DNA of 64,000 nucleotides from Flavobacteriaceae bacterium. Lineage in GTDB: Bacteria > Bacteroidota > Bacteroidia > Flavobacteriales > Flavobacteriaceae. The stretch's first letter is position 1; the number at the start of each line of letters is the position of its first letter. The stretch spans positions 1-64,000 of the forward strand of contig JABDMU010000003.1 in assembly GCA_013001285.1 (NCBI GenBank). Reading direction: 5' to 3'. Under the pieces are notes generated by a model, which saw only the letters and a list, made by a program, of their open reading frames with translations, was not told the DNA's origin and searched no databases. Below are positions 24,347-33,026 of the stretch, one piece after another. A program made the position numbers and the translations under genes.

Positions 24347-24555
24347 ATGAAGTGAATCCTTTACCGCCTTTGAACCAACGGGATTCATTTCTTTGCGCAG
24401 CAAAGAAATGGGCCCAAGGAGTGGACCGATAATGAAGTAGTATCCCTCCTCGCCTTCGGCGATGTCATTTTTTTATGGGAGTTCCTTGATATCAATCTCT
24501 CTGCAACTCCCATAAAAAAATCCCTCACACTATGTGTGAAGGATTCTACTTCATT
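24347..24555. repeat. Cluster of nested inverted repeats (REP/MITE-like)
   Basis: Outer arms at 24431-24445 and 24541-24555 pair at 14 of 15 positions (word TGAAGTAGwATCC). They enclose CGCC-TTC-GGCG (24451-24461), a perfect 17-bp arm pair (24467-24483 with 24505-24521) around a TTGATATCAA palindrome, and the tRNA terminator stem. A related word TGAAGTGAATCC at 24348-24359 pairs in part with GGATTC at 24381-24386, followed by a perfect 10-bp hairpin CATTTCTTTG/CAAAGAAATG (24386-24410). No coding content. Confidence 0.6.
24515..24545 (-). terminator. Terminator of tRNA-Asp
   Basis: On the minus strand, 12 nt after the tRNA, TCC-x-TCACAC-TAT-GTGTGA-x-GGA forms a stem with one mismatch (24521-24543) that runs into a T tract. 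Confidence 0.7.
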
Positions 24556-24556
24556 G

Positions 24557-24630
24557 CGGTCTGGACGGGACTCGAACCCGCGACCCCCTGCGTGACAGGC
24601 AGGTATTCTAACCAACTGAACTACCAAACC
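24557..24630 (-). tRNA. tRNA-Asp (GTC)
   Basis: A 74-nt cloverleaf: acceptor GGTTTGG pairs with CCAGACC (one T-G wobble), D-loop AGTTCAGTTGGTTAGAATA, anticodon stem CCTGC/GCAGG with loop reading GTC, T-arm GCGGGTTCGAGTCCCGT, discriminator G. The 3' CCA is not encoded. It is transcribed alone from the promoter at 24742-24772. Confidence 0.97.
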
Positions 24631-24741
24631 AAACCTCTTACCACATGGGTGCTAACTACAGTTAGACTTATAAGAATTTGCTTTTTCGGCCATTCCTTTC
24701 AGAACGACCAAACCATGTAAATTAATTCACATTAGCGCTGG

Positions 24742-24772
24742 CAAATATACACCCCATTTTTAATATGTCAAA
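24742..24772 (-). promoter_or_regulatory. Consensus promoter of tRNA-Asp
   Basis: TTTG (24772-24769), 19 bp, TATATTTG (24749-24742) on the minus strand. The predicted leader before the mature tRNA is about 105 nt. Confidence 0.8.
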
Positions 24773-24802
24773 CGTTTTTTGCTATTTTTTAAATAAAATC
24801 GA

Positions 24803-25732
24803 TTACACGAATTTTTGACGTTCTATCATATAGGTCGATAAAATCTTATTAAAGGGCGCATTGATATTCGCTTCCACATATTTGATCTTATACTGACCGC
24901 ATTTTAAACGGATATCATCAAAGTACTTTTTAACGGCCTCCTCATAATTGTCTTTTATATTTTGAGCATACAAATTTATATGTTCGCCAGTTTCAACATC
25001 AATAAAGCGTTTTGGCTTATTGTCGAAATTGAAAACCAATTCTTTTTCCCTATCAAATACATGAAATAGGATCACTTCATGCTTATTGTATTTTAAATGC
25101 CGTAGCGCATCAAACAGCTTGTCATTATCAATATCGGCCTCAAACATATCTGTAAACAAAAAAATCATCGAGCGTCTATGAATATTCTCTGCGATCTGAT
25201 GTAAATATTCATAAGTCTTTGTGGTTTTTTGCTTTGGTCTAGAAATGACCATCGAGCTCAATTGATCCAATAACATTCTATGATGACGCTCACTTCCCTT
25301 TTCTGGAGCATAGTAGTCATAATTATCACTATAAATGCTCAATCCAACAGCATCGCGCTGCTTCTTCAATATGTGCATCAATGAGGCAGACGCTAAAGCC
25401 GAAAATCCTATCTTATTTAACTGGTCTAGGCGCTGTTCTTTTACAAAAGGATAGTGCATCGAACTACTATTGTCAACAATAATATGACAGCGCAAATTGG
25501 TCTCCTCATCATAGCGTTTCGTGAACAGCTTGTCGGTTTTTGCATATAATTTCCAATCAATATGTCGCGTGCTTTCACCTCGATTATAGATCTTATGTTC
25601 GGCAAATTCAGCGGAAAATCCATGAAACGGACTCTTATGCATCCCAGCAATGAAGCCTTCCACCACCTGCTTCGCCAAGAGTTCAAGATTTTTAAATCCC
25701 GAGGTTTTTTGTAATTCCTTCTGTAAATCCAT
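24803..25732 (-). CDS. DUF58 domain-containing protein
   Basis: 309 residues. The N-terminal part carries the DUF58 signature (GFSAEFAEHKIYNRGEST, then HIDWKLYAKTDKLFTKRYD). The rest is a von Willebrand A-like fold with a MIDAS-like DNSSSMHY and LFTDMFEAD. DUF58 proteins usually pair with MoxR-type AAA+ ATPases in chaperone or metal-insertion systems, but no MoxR gene is present here. It lies on the same strand as trxA, separated by a terminator. Confidence 0.9.
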   Translation of the reverse strand: MDLQKELQKTSGFKNLELLAKQVVEGFIAGMHKSPFHGFSAEFAEHKIYNRGESTRHIDWKLYAKTDKLFTKRYDEETNLRCHIIVDNSSSMHYPFVKEQRLDQLNKIGFSALASASLMHILKKQRDAVGLSIYSDNYDYYAPEKGSERHHRMLLDQLSSMVISRPKQKTTKTYEYLHQIAENIHRRSMIFLFTDMFEADIDNDKLFDALRHLKYNKHEVILFHVFDREKELVFNFDNKPKRFIDVETGEHINLYAQNIKDNYEEAVKKYFDDIRLKCGQYKIKYVEANINAPFNKILSTYMIERQKFV

Positions 25733-25744
25733 AAGAGTCTAAAC

Positions 25745-25775
25745 TAAAAAAGGTTTGCCACTTGGACAAACCTTT
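25745..25775 (-). terminator. Terminator of trxA
   Basis: Stem AAAGGTTTG/CAAACCTTT (25749-25757 with 25767-25775), followed on the minus strand by TTTTTAGTTT. Confidence 0.75.
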
Positions 25776-25800
25776 ATACTTATTTTATGAATAATTCAAT

Positions 25801-26127
25801 TTAGCTTTCGGCCAATAACGAATCTAATGCTTCAGAATACGCGTTTTTAGGCGCAACACCAACTTGGCGTCCTACCACTTCTCCATTATGGAAAACCAAA
25901 ACTGTAGGAATGTTTCGTACGCCATATTTCGCTGCAAATTCCTGATTTGCATCAACGTCAACCTTTCCAACGATCGCTTTCCCATCATATTCATCGCTTA
26001 TCTGATCAATGATAGGTCCTACCATTCTACATGGCCCGCACCAAGCAGCCCAAAAATCAACCATTACTGGCTTATCGCTATTTAATACTGTTTCTTCAAA
26101 ATTCGCATCTGTTATTTCTAATGCCAT
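25801..26127 (-). CDS. trxA: Thioredoxin
   Basis: 108 residues from MALEITDANF, the usual thioredoxin length. An upstream ATG at 26178 in frame would add 17 residues not seen in the family. The active site WCGPCR follows FWAA, and the cis-proline loop is RNIPTVLVF. A cytoplasmic disulfide reductase, working with thioredoxin reductase (not in this window). Confidence 0.95.
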   Translation of the reverse strand: MALEITDANFEETVLNSDKPVMVDFWAAWCGPCRMVGPIIDQISDEYDGKAIVGKVDVDANQEFAAKYGVRNIPTVLVFHNGEVVGRQVGVAPKNAYSEALDSLLAES

Positions 26128-26250
26128 AATATTTAATTTATTTGTGTTTCCACTTAATTTATATGCAATATTAGTCAAAAATTATTCCAAAGCTTACAAC
26201 ACTGTCATTTGTTTTGTTTATTGACAAATTGACTGATGTTATACCTATTT

Positions 26251-26296
26251 GGGCGCATCCCTCTTTCGCTGAAGCTTCAGAGGGTCGGGCTTTCTC
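26251..26296. repeat. Flavobacterial dispersed-repeat-like element
   Basis: GGGCGCATCCCTCT, a CTGAAGCTTCAG palindrome (26269-26280) and AGAGGGTCGGGCTTTC form a hairpin with CCCTCT/AGAGGG arms. The GGGCG...GGTCGGGCTTTC frame resembles short dispersed elements I associate with Flavobacteriia intergenic regions. There is only one copy in this window. Confidence 0.45.
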
Positions 26297-26356
26297 AAGT
26301 CGCTTTTAAATATAAACAATTTAAAGAGCTCCAACAAGTGTTCAATCCCTTGCGCA

Positions 26357-29300
26357 TCAATTCAATTTATAAAACACCTTTTCATTGTCTAACTCTTCCA
26401 ACAATTCTTGCGAAATCTTTACTTTTTGTTTACGGCTTGGTAAATTCAGTTTGATCTGCTCCTCACTATCATAGATCAAAAAATTTAAATGATGATTGCC
26501 TTTATGCATTTTAAGCAACTCCTTTAAGGTCTTGATACGGTCTTCCTGAAGATCCTTAACATCCAACTGAATAGACAATTTTTTCGCCTGAGCATCCATC
26601 ACATCATGAAGCAATTGAAAGCTATTGAACTGAATTCTTGGGTCTCCTTTTTTACCAGTCTCTCTGTTTTCCCAGCCCTCTCGTATAAAGGCCTTCACGT
26701 AAACGAAACTATTCTTTAATAAGAAGTGTCTGAACTTGAGATACTCTTCTCCAAAAATTCTGAATTCATGACTGTCTACATAATCTTCAATAGTAAATAA
26801 AGCCCATCCTTTTCCTTGTTTGCTAATGCGATGTTGCACATCGGTAACCACGCCACCAAAACTCAATTCCCGGTTAACATAAAGCTCTACATTTTTGAAC
26901 AATGAAATTGTTGCATTACAAAAGGTATTCATTTCAATTTTAAAGTCATCCAACGGATGGCCAGAAATGTAGATCCCAACAACTTCTTTTTCCCGAGCCA
27001 GCTTTTCCATGGTTCCCCATTCTTCACAAGGTGGTACTTCTGGTTCCGGGATTTGAACTTCACTTGCCTCCCCAAATAAACTCACCTGAGATGAGTTCTC
27101 GTTCTCCTGAAATTTATTGGCATATTTGATGGTCTTTTCTAAGAAGGTAATGCCATCACCATCATCTTTAAAATACTGTGCACGATGCGTCGATTTGAAA
27201 CAATCAAAGCCTCCAGCATTCGCAAGATTCTCAAAGGCTTTTTTATTCGCTGCACGTAGGTCAATGCGTTTTGCCAAATCGAAGATCGATTTGTACGGCC
27301 CATCTTTCTTTCTATTCTCTACAATGGTTTTTACAGCACCATGACCCACACCTTTTATTGCGCCCATACCAAAACGCACTGCATTATCTTGGTTTACAGA
27401 GAATTTATAATACGATTCATTAACATCAGGACCAAGAACGTTCAACTTCATGCGTTTACATTCTTCCATAAAGAAGGTCACCGACTTGATATCGTTCATA
27501 TTGTTAGACAGTACAGCAGCCATATATTCAGCTGGATAGTGTGCCTTTAAATAAGCCGTTTGGTAGGCGATCCATGCATAACATGTCGAATGGGATTTAT
27601 TAAATGCATAACTCGCAAATGCTTCCCAATCTTTCCAGATCTTTTCAAGTTTATCTTTATCTAAGCCCTTTGCTGCAGCTTGATTAATGAACTTAGGTTT
27701 CATTTTATCAAGCACCGCTTTTTGCTTTTTACCCATGGCCTTTCTCAGGACATCAGCTTCACCTTTTGTGAAATCGGCAAGGCTTTGCGATAGTAACATC
27801 ACCTGCTCTTGATATACCGTAATACCATAGGTATCCTTTAAGTATTCTTCCATTTCCGGAAGATCATATACGATCTCTTCTTCACCATGCTTACGTCTAA
27901 TAAAGCTGGGGATGTATTCCATTGGACCAGGACGGTACAATGCATTCATCGCAATAAGATCATCAAAGACCGTCGGTTTCAAATCCTTTAAATGCTTCTG
28001 CATTCCTGGAGATTCGTACTGAAAAATACCTACCGTTTCTCCCTTTTGGAACAACGCATAAGTAGCCTCATCATCCAACGGAAAATTATCAGGATCTAAA
28101 TCAATGTTGTGCTTTGCCTTGACGATCTTAACAGTATCCTTGATCAATGTTAAGGTCTTTAACCCAAGGAAATCCATTTTTAATAATCCTGCATTTTCAA
28201 CAACAGAGTTATCAAATTGAGTCACATATAGATCGGAATCCTTTGCAGTAGCAACAGGCACGAAATTAGTGATATCACTTGGTGTAATGATAACACCACA
28301 GGCATGTATTCCCGTATTTCTAACCGATCCTTCAAGCACTCTGGCTTGATTTACAGTTTCGGCCTCGAGATCTTCTCCTTCCGATATATTGAGAAGCTGA
28401 TTGATCTTTTCTACATCTTCGGCACGAAACTTTGAGCGTAATTCCTTTTCATCAATACTAAATATCTTTTTCAGTTTAGACATTGTTGGAATTAACTTCG
28501 CGATCCTGTCAGCATCGTTCAATGGCAAATCTAATACACGTGCCGTATCACGAATTGAAGATTTAGCGGCCATCGTTCCATAAGTGATGATCTGGGCCAC
28601 TTGATTACTACCATACTTATTGATCACATAATCCATCACACGACCTCGGCCTTCGTCGTCAAAATCGATATCGATATCAGGCATGCTAATTCGATCCGGA
28701 TTTAAAAAGCGCTCGAAAAGCAAGTCGTACTTAAGTGGATCAATATTAGTGATCCAAAGGCAATAGGCCACCACAGATCCGGCAGCTGATCCACGACCAG
28801 GTCCAACCGAAACATTCATGTTTCTGGCTTCGCGAATAAAATCTTCAACAATTAAAAAGTAACCCGGATAACCCGTATTTTCAATGGTTGCTAATTCAAA
28901 ATTTATGCGCTCCTCGATCTCTTTTGTGATCTTACCATAGCGTTTTTTTGCACCTTGGTAGGTCAAATGTCTTAAATAAGCATTTTCTCCGCGTTTACCC
29001 CTATCTTCTTGATCTTGTTCATCAACAAATTCAGATGGTATGTCAAAATTTGGAAGCAAAACATCACGTGCAAGCTCAAAAGGCTCAATTTTATCAACGA
29101 CTTCCTGAATATTTAAAATAGCTTCCGGGATATCTTTGAACAAGCTTTTCATTTCATCGGCACTCTTAAAATAGTATTCCTGATTTGGCAATCCGTAACG
29201 ATATCCTCGGCCGTGACCTATTGGTGTTGCTTGTTTTTCGCCATCTTTAACACATAATAAGATATCATGAGCATTGGCATTCTCCTTTTCAGCATAATAA

Positions 29301-30739
29301 GCATTATTTGTGGCCACAAGTTTAACATCATGCTTTTTCGCCAACTGGATAAGTACAGGATTCACACGATCTTCATCTTCTTGTCCGTGACGCATCAATT
29401 CAACATACAAATCGTCTCCAAATTGTGCTTTCCACCAAAGAAGAGCCTCCTCAGCTTGGCGTTCACCTACATTTAAAATCTTTCCTGGGACTTCACCATA
29501 GAGATTACCGGTTAGGACGATGATGTCTTCTTTATATTTTTCAATTATCTGTCTATCAATTCTGGGCACATAATAGAAACCGTCGATGTAGGCGATTGAA
29601 GACATTTTGGCCAAATTTTGATAGCCTTTTTTCGATTTGGCCAGCATTACAATTTGATAGCCAAAGTCCTTTTGATTCTTATTGGTATGATCGTCACAAA
29701 CAAAAAACTCGCAACCAATGATTGGTTTTATAAACTGACCTGTTTTCTCTTCACCCTTTTCTTCAGCTTCAGTGTGTTGGATCTTAAGGTTTCTATTATA
29801 ATTTCCTACTTCTCGAACAAAATGAAATGCTCCCATCATATTGGCGTGATCTGTAAGTGCCACTGCTGGCATATTCGCCTGAGCTGTAGAAGCAATCAAC
29901 TGCTTGATACTCATTGTTGATTGTAAGATCGAAAACTGGGAATGTGTATGAAGATGCACAAATTCAGCACCTTTTAAGGATTCATGCTGTTCTTCATCAA
30001 TCTCGACAGCCAGATCATTCTGTACCTCCTGAAGCTTTTCATTTATAGCTTTTGACGCCTCTTTTAAATTAACATGTTTTAAGGCTATCCCTTGTATCTG
30101 AGATGGATTTTCTTCTTGAAACTTCGAAAAATAATCGGGTTGTACTTCTAGTTCTTCCTTGGTGAATTGCTCTGTTCTGATCAATTCGAAAAAGCACCGC
30201 GTAGTAGCTTCAACATCGGCAGTTGCATTATGCGCTTCTTCAAAAGGTTGATCAAACAAAAATTCATGTAATTCGGTAAGTGTAGGTAATTTGAATTTTC
30301 CACCACGACCACCAGGAAGCTGACATAAATTGGCTGTATGTTCGGTACAGGTATCTAAAACAGCTAGTTCGGTAAGTGGAGTTGCCAGATCATTCCGAAA
30401 GAATTCACAACCCATGATGTTAATATCAAAGCCTACATTCTGACCAACTACAAATTTGGCTTTGCCAAGCGCTTCGTTAAAACGTTCTAAAACTTCAGAT
30501 AGTGGTTTGCCTTCCTCATGGGCCAACTCTGTAGAAATCCCATGAATTTTTTCAGCATCATAAGGGATATTAAATCCATCAGGCTGAATCAAATAGTCTT
30601 GATGTTCGATACATTTTCCCATGTCATCATGCAATTGCCAGGCGATTTGAACGGCTCTTGGCCAATTATCAATATCACTTATTGGAGCATTCCAACGTTT
30701 GGGCAAACCCGTGGTTTCTGTATCAAATATTAAGTACAT
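26357..30739 (-). CDS. dnaE: DNA polymerase III alpha subunit with fused proofreading exonuclease
   Basis: 1460 residues. An N-terminal DEDD exonuclease domain (1-200; FDTETTGLP with Asp6 and Glu8, later HNATADVEAT) is fused to the DnaE polymerase. The PHP domain begins near 258 (FVHLHTHSQFSIL), the polymerase catalytic aspartates are in PDIDIDFDDEGRGR (about 685), and FNKSHSTCYAWIAYQTAYLK and a C-terminal OB-fold (SFGGVVTDVQHR) follow. DnaE of most bacteria is ~1160 residues and uses a separate DnaQ; the fusion seems usual in this lineage. It is the replicative polymerase in the cytoplasm. Monocistronic, with no sharp promoter seen. Confidence 0.95.
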   Translation of the reverse strand: MYLIFDTETTGLPKRWNAPISDIDNWPRAVQIAWQLHDDMGKCIEHQDYLIQPDGFNIPYDAEKIHGISTELAHEEGKPLSEVLERFNEALGKAKFVVGQNVGFDINIMGCEFFRNDLATPLTELAVLDTCTEHTANLCQLPGGRGGKFKLPTLTELHEFLFDQPFEEAHNATADVEATTRCFFELIRTEQFTKEELEVQPDYFSKFQEENPSQIQGIALKHVNLKEASKAINEKLQEVQNDLAVEIDEEQHESLKGAEFVHLHTHSQFSILQSTMSIKQLIASTAQANMPAVALTDHANMMGAFHFVREVGNYNRNLKIQHTEAEEKGEEKTGQFIKPIIGCEFFVCDDHTNKNQKDFGYQIVMLAKSKKGYQNLAKMSSIAYIDGFYYVPRIDRQIIEKYKEDIIVLTGNLYGEVPGKILNVGERQAEEALLWWKAQFGDDLYVELMRHGQEDEDRVNPVLIQLAKKHDVKLVATNNAYYAEKENANAHDILLCVKDGEKQATPIGHGRGYRYGLPNQEYYFKSADEMKSLFKDIPEAILNIQEVVDKIEPFELARDVLLPNFDIPSEFVDEQDQEDRGKRGENAYLRHLTYQGAKKRYGKITKEIEERINFELATIENTGYPGYFLIVEDFIREARNMNVSVGPGRGSAAGSVVAYCLWITNIDPLKYDLLFERFLNPDRISMPDIDIDFDDEGRGRVMDYVINKYGSNQVAQIITYGTMAAKSSIRDTARVLDLPLNDADRIAKLIPTMSKLKKIFSIDEKELRSKFRAEDVEKINQLLNISEGEDLEAETVNQARVLEGSVRNTGIHACGVIITPSDITNFVPVATAKDSDLYVTQFDNSVVENAGLLKMDFLGLKTLTLIKDTVKIVKAKHNIDLDPDNFPLDDEATYALFQKGETVGIFQYESPGMQKHLKDLKPTVFDDLIAMNALYRPGPMEYIPSFIRRKHGEEEIVYDLPEMEEYLKDTYGITVYQEQVMLLSQSLADFTKGEADVLRKAMGKKQKAVLDKMKPKFINQAAAKGLDKDKLEKIWKDWEAFASYAFNKSHSTCYAWIAYQTAYLKAHYPAEYMAAVLSNNMNDIKSVTFFMEECKRMKLNVLGPDVNESYYKFSVNQDNAVRFGMGAIKGVGHGAVKTIVENRKKDGPYKSIFDLAKRIDLRAANKKAFENLANAGGFDCFKSTHRAQYFKDDGDGITFLEKTIKYANKFQENENSSQVSLFGEASEVQIPEPEVPPCEEWGTMEKLAREKEVVGIYISGHPLDDFKIEMNTFCNATISLFKNVELYVNRELSFGGVVTDVQHRISKQGKGWALFTIEDYVDSHEFRIFGEEYLKFRHFLLKNSFVYVKAFIREGWENRETGKKGDPRIQFNSFQLLHDVMDAQAKKLSIQLDVKDLQEDRIKTLKELLKMHKGNHHLNFLIYDSEEQIKLNLPSRKQKVKISQELLEELDNEKVFYKLN

Positions 30740-30847
30740 CTATTCTGTTTCGACGATTAATTATCTAAACATTGGTCTGTTTAAATAAGGGGTATAAAAA
30801 TACAGAATATCATCCTTTATTTAAGAACAAGTTATAAACAGTTTTGA

Positions 30848-30878
30848 ACAAAAAAACGCAACCAAAATGGTTGCGTTT
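30848..30878 (-). terminator. Terminator after the PA2169-family gene
   Basis: An 11-bp perfect stem AAACGCAACCA/TGGTTGCGTTT with loop AAA, followed by T7 on the minus strand. Confidence 0.85.
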
Positions 30879-30900
30879 ATAAATTTGAATATTAAAATTT

Positions 30901-31350
30901 TTATGAAACTAACGCTTCATGCATTTTCTCCTTATTAATGGCCGCTTGAATTGCGTTTTTTTGCTTCATTAAAAGTGCATCAATTGATGGTGGTAAGGTT
31001 CTATCTGACAAGATTTCGTTATAATCTTTTAGACTTTCTTCTTCACCTTTTATAACTTCTTCAAGAACAACCTCTTCATTGTTTGAAGATAAGGCCGCTT
31101 TGAGTTTCACCCAATTTCTGTGCATTGTGCCTTTTAATGAACCGTCATTTTCTGGAATTTCGCCATATCTAATAATTTCGGTTCTTAAATCTTTGGCAAA
31201 TTCACTTCTTTCGGACGCTCTTTTCGTGAAGAACATTTTCAAATTTTTGTTATCAACACTATCAATTGCTTTTAAATAGCCTCTTTCAGCGTCATAATTT
31301 TTAACTAATAATTCGTTTAATTTTTTTGAAATTTTTTCTGAATACTTCAT
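30901..31350 (-). CDS. PA2169-family four-helix-bundle protein (DUF2383)
   Basis: 149 residues from MKYSEKISKKLNELL. Four long amphipathic helices with a ferritin-like pattern (KNYDAERGY, ASERSEFAKDLRTEI, EVIKGEEESLKDYNEIL) match the DUF2383 family, often stress-associated and of unknown activity. An ATG three codons earlier is possible. Monocistronic with its own terminator. Confidence 0.85.
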   Translation of the reverse strand: MKYSEKISKKLNELLVKNYDAERGYLKAIDSVDNKNLKMFFTKRASERSEFAKDLRTEIIRYGEIPENDGSLKGTMHRNWVKLKAALSSNNEEVVLEEVIKGEEESLKDYNEILSDRTLPPSIDALLMKQKNAIQAAINKEKMHEALVS

Positions 31351-31589
31351 ATTTATCATTTTTACATTTAAATTTCAATAAGTTCTTTTAAGATGCGTAT
31401 TGTTTCACATCTGATATATATAACATAACAAAATTTGTAGGAAAAGTCCAGCAAATTAACATCTTTAACAAAGATTTAAAGCTTTTTAACAAAAGCTATT
31501 TTTATCGAACTATTTTCCAATTAAGTATTGGATACGTATTAAATAATGAGAATTAATCTATATGAAGTATTACACCTAATAAAGGTGCA

Positions 31590-32276
31590 TTAAAGACAAT
31601 CTCCTAAGGAATCTACTAGAGCTTGTAAATTACCCGAACTATCTCCACATGCATTGATTTGAGCCGTTAATGCATTCTTATAAGCAAGACAAATGTCTGG
31701 ATATTCGGGTGAGGTTGAATCTGCCGCATTAAATGCCAAGAAGGCTATGGCAACTTGCTGTGTTGCTTGCAGACAAATACTTCCATTATCAATGACCACT
31801 AATCCACCTAATAAAGGCACATTATAAAAAACACCCTCACTGAAGTTAAAATAATTCAAACCATCTGCCGTGTAAGCATGAAACCAGAATGTTCCAATTA
31901 AGGTTTTAGGATCTGAATTGACAACATCTTCGACTATTATTTGGCCATCTGTTGGATAAAGGGATAAACTTGGATCAGGTGCATTTGCGGTAGAGTAAAC
32001 AACACCATTAGCGTCTTTAAATATGGCGACACTAGCACTTTCTCCTCCTAAATTAAAAGTTCCTTGAGTATCGTTTGAAGTAACTAATTGAACCGTTTCG
32101 AAGGAATTTCTTCCTTCTATCAAAAACCCGCCGTAATCAATGTCTGATGAAAAAAAAGTCGCTTTCCATAATTCATTCCCGTTTTTAATACCTTGAAGAG
32201 CTGGATTATTATCCTGTAAATCCTCACAGCTGTATAAAAATACCGCAAATATTGCGAATGTCCATAATTGTTTCAT
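31590..32276 (-). CDS. Lipoprotein of the DUF6252 type
   Basis: About 228 residues: a lipoprotein signal (MKQLWTFAIFAVFLYSC) then a beta-rich body (LWKATFFSSDIDYGGFLIEG) resembling DUF6252 proteins of Bacteroidota, and a C-terminal part with cysteines. Function unknown; probably facing the periplasm or surface. An ATG two codons earlier is equally possible. Confidence 0.7.
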   Translation of the reverse strand: MKQLWTFAIFAVFLYSCEDLQDNNPALQGIKNGNELWKATFFSSDIDYGGFLIEGRNSFETVQLVTSNDTQGTFNLGGESASVAIFKDANGVVYSTANAPDPSLSLYPTDGQIIVEDVVNSDPKTLIGTFWFHAYTADGLNYFNFSEGVFYNVPLLGGLVVIDNGSICLQATQQVAIAFLAFNAADSTSPEYPDICLAYKNALTAQINACGDSSGNLQALVDSLGDCL

Positions 32277-32298
32277 GGTCAAAAGATTTTTGGAGAAT

Positions 32299-32306
32299 CA
32301 AATGTA
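32299..32306 (-). promoter_or_regulatory. Candidate -7 element of the DUF6252-like gene
   Basis: TACATTTG on the minus strand, 22 bp before the ATG. It lies back to back with the rpsP promoter. Confidence 0.45.
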
Positions 32307-32324
32307 AGATAAAAAAGTAAAACA

Positions 32325-32358
32325 TTTGATTGATAATAAGAAAAATGTAATATCTTTG
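32325..32358 (+). promoter_or_regulatory. Promoter of rpsP-rimM-trmN6
   Basis: TTG (32330-32332), 18 bp, then TATCTTTG (32351-32358), continuing GCGCCC. An alternative TTTG at 32325-32328 gives a 22-bp spacer. Confidence 0.75.
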
Positions 32359-32405
32359 CGCCCTCATTAATAACCAAGGTCGAGAACCTTAAAAATTAAT
32401 TTATT

Positions 32406-32960
32406 ATGCCAGTAAAAATTAGATTACAAAGACACGGAAAAAAAGGGAAGCCTTATTATTGGATCGTTGCCGCTGATTCAAGATCAAAAAGAGACGGTAA
32501 ATATTTAGAAAAATTAGGTGCCTATAATCCCAATGTCAACCCAGCCATTATTGAACTCGATATTGATGGAGCCGTAAAATGGTTGAACAATGGTGCACAG
32601 CCAACAGATACAGCTAGAGCAATTTTATCTTATAAAGGTGCAATGCTTAAAAAGCATCTCGCAGTAGGTGTTGCTAAAGGTGCTTTAACCGAAGAGCAAG
32701 CCGAAACGAAGTTCAGTGCTTGGTTGGAAGAAAAAGCGGCCAAAATTCAAGCGAAAGCCGATGGTTTAGACAAAGCGAAAGCTGAGGCAAAAACAAAAGC
32801 ACTTGAAGCTGAAAAAGCTGTAAATGAAGCTAGACTTGCCCCACCAGTTGTTGAAGAAGAACCTGTTGCTGAAGAAAATGCTGAAACAGAAGTTGCTGCA
32901 ACTGAAGGTGAAGAAGCACAAGCTTCAGAAGAAGTAAAAGCTACTAACGAAGAAGAATAA
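32406..32960 (+). CDS. rpsP: 30S ribosomal protein S16 with acidic C-terminal extension
   Basis: 184 residues. The first ~80 are canonical S16 (MPVKIRLQRHGKKGKPYYWI, then GAYNP and ERAKYW-like ALKWLNNGAQPTD region). The remaining ~100 form a Lys/Ala-rich helix turning into a Glu/Ala/Val-rich acidic tail (VVEEEPVAEENAETEVA) absent from E. coli S16 and common in this phylum. First gene of rpsP-rimM-trmN6, with a terminator hairpin before rimM that may lower downstream expression. Confidence 0.95.
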   Translation: MPVKIRLQRHGKKGKPYYWIVAADSRSKRDGKYLEKLGAYNPNVNPAIIELDIDGAVKWLNNGAQPTDTARAILSYKGAMLKKHLAVGVAKGALTEEQAETKFSAWLEEKAAKIQAKADGLDKAKAEAKTKALEAEKAVNEARLAPPVVEEEPVAEENAETEVAATEGEEAQASEEVKATNEEE

Positions 32961-32983
32961 AACAACTAAAAGTTATATTTTTG

Positions 32984-33014
32984 AACCTGACAATAGAAAT
33001 TGTCAGGTTTTTTT
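32984..33014 (+). terminator. Intra-operon terminator between rpsP and rimM
   Basis: A 10-bp perfect stem AACCTGACAA/TTGTCAGGTT followed by T7. It ends 12 bp before the rimM ATG, so it probably attenuates and sets a high S16:RimM ratio. Confidence 0.8.
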
Positions 33015-33026
33015 ATACCATTTCTT

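Larger units (their letters stand above)
24005..24802. other. Gene-poor stretch with RNA genes and inverted repeats
   Basis: About 800 bp without a protein gene. It holds an AATCCCGCC/GGCGGGATT hairpin after the T9SS gene, a candidate small RNA, a cluster of nested inverted repeats, tRNA-Asp with its terminator, and the tRNA promoter. Confidence 0.8.

Noticed and set aside
24385-24627. 80-residue minus-strand reading frame across tRNA-Asp
   Set aside because: Its first third is the translated tRNA (a well-known artefact) and the rest is inverted-repeat sequence.
24532-24720. 62-residue plus-strand reading frame opposite tRNA-Asp
   Set aside because: Antisense translation of the tRNA; a common false protein in databases.
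26236-26454. 72-residue plus-strand frame
   Set aside because: It covers the dispersed-repeat hairpin and the antisense end of dnaE; no protein-like features.
33000-33026. TTG-initiated extension of rimM
   Set aside because: It begins in the right arm of a strong terminator hairpin.
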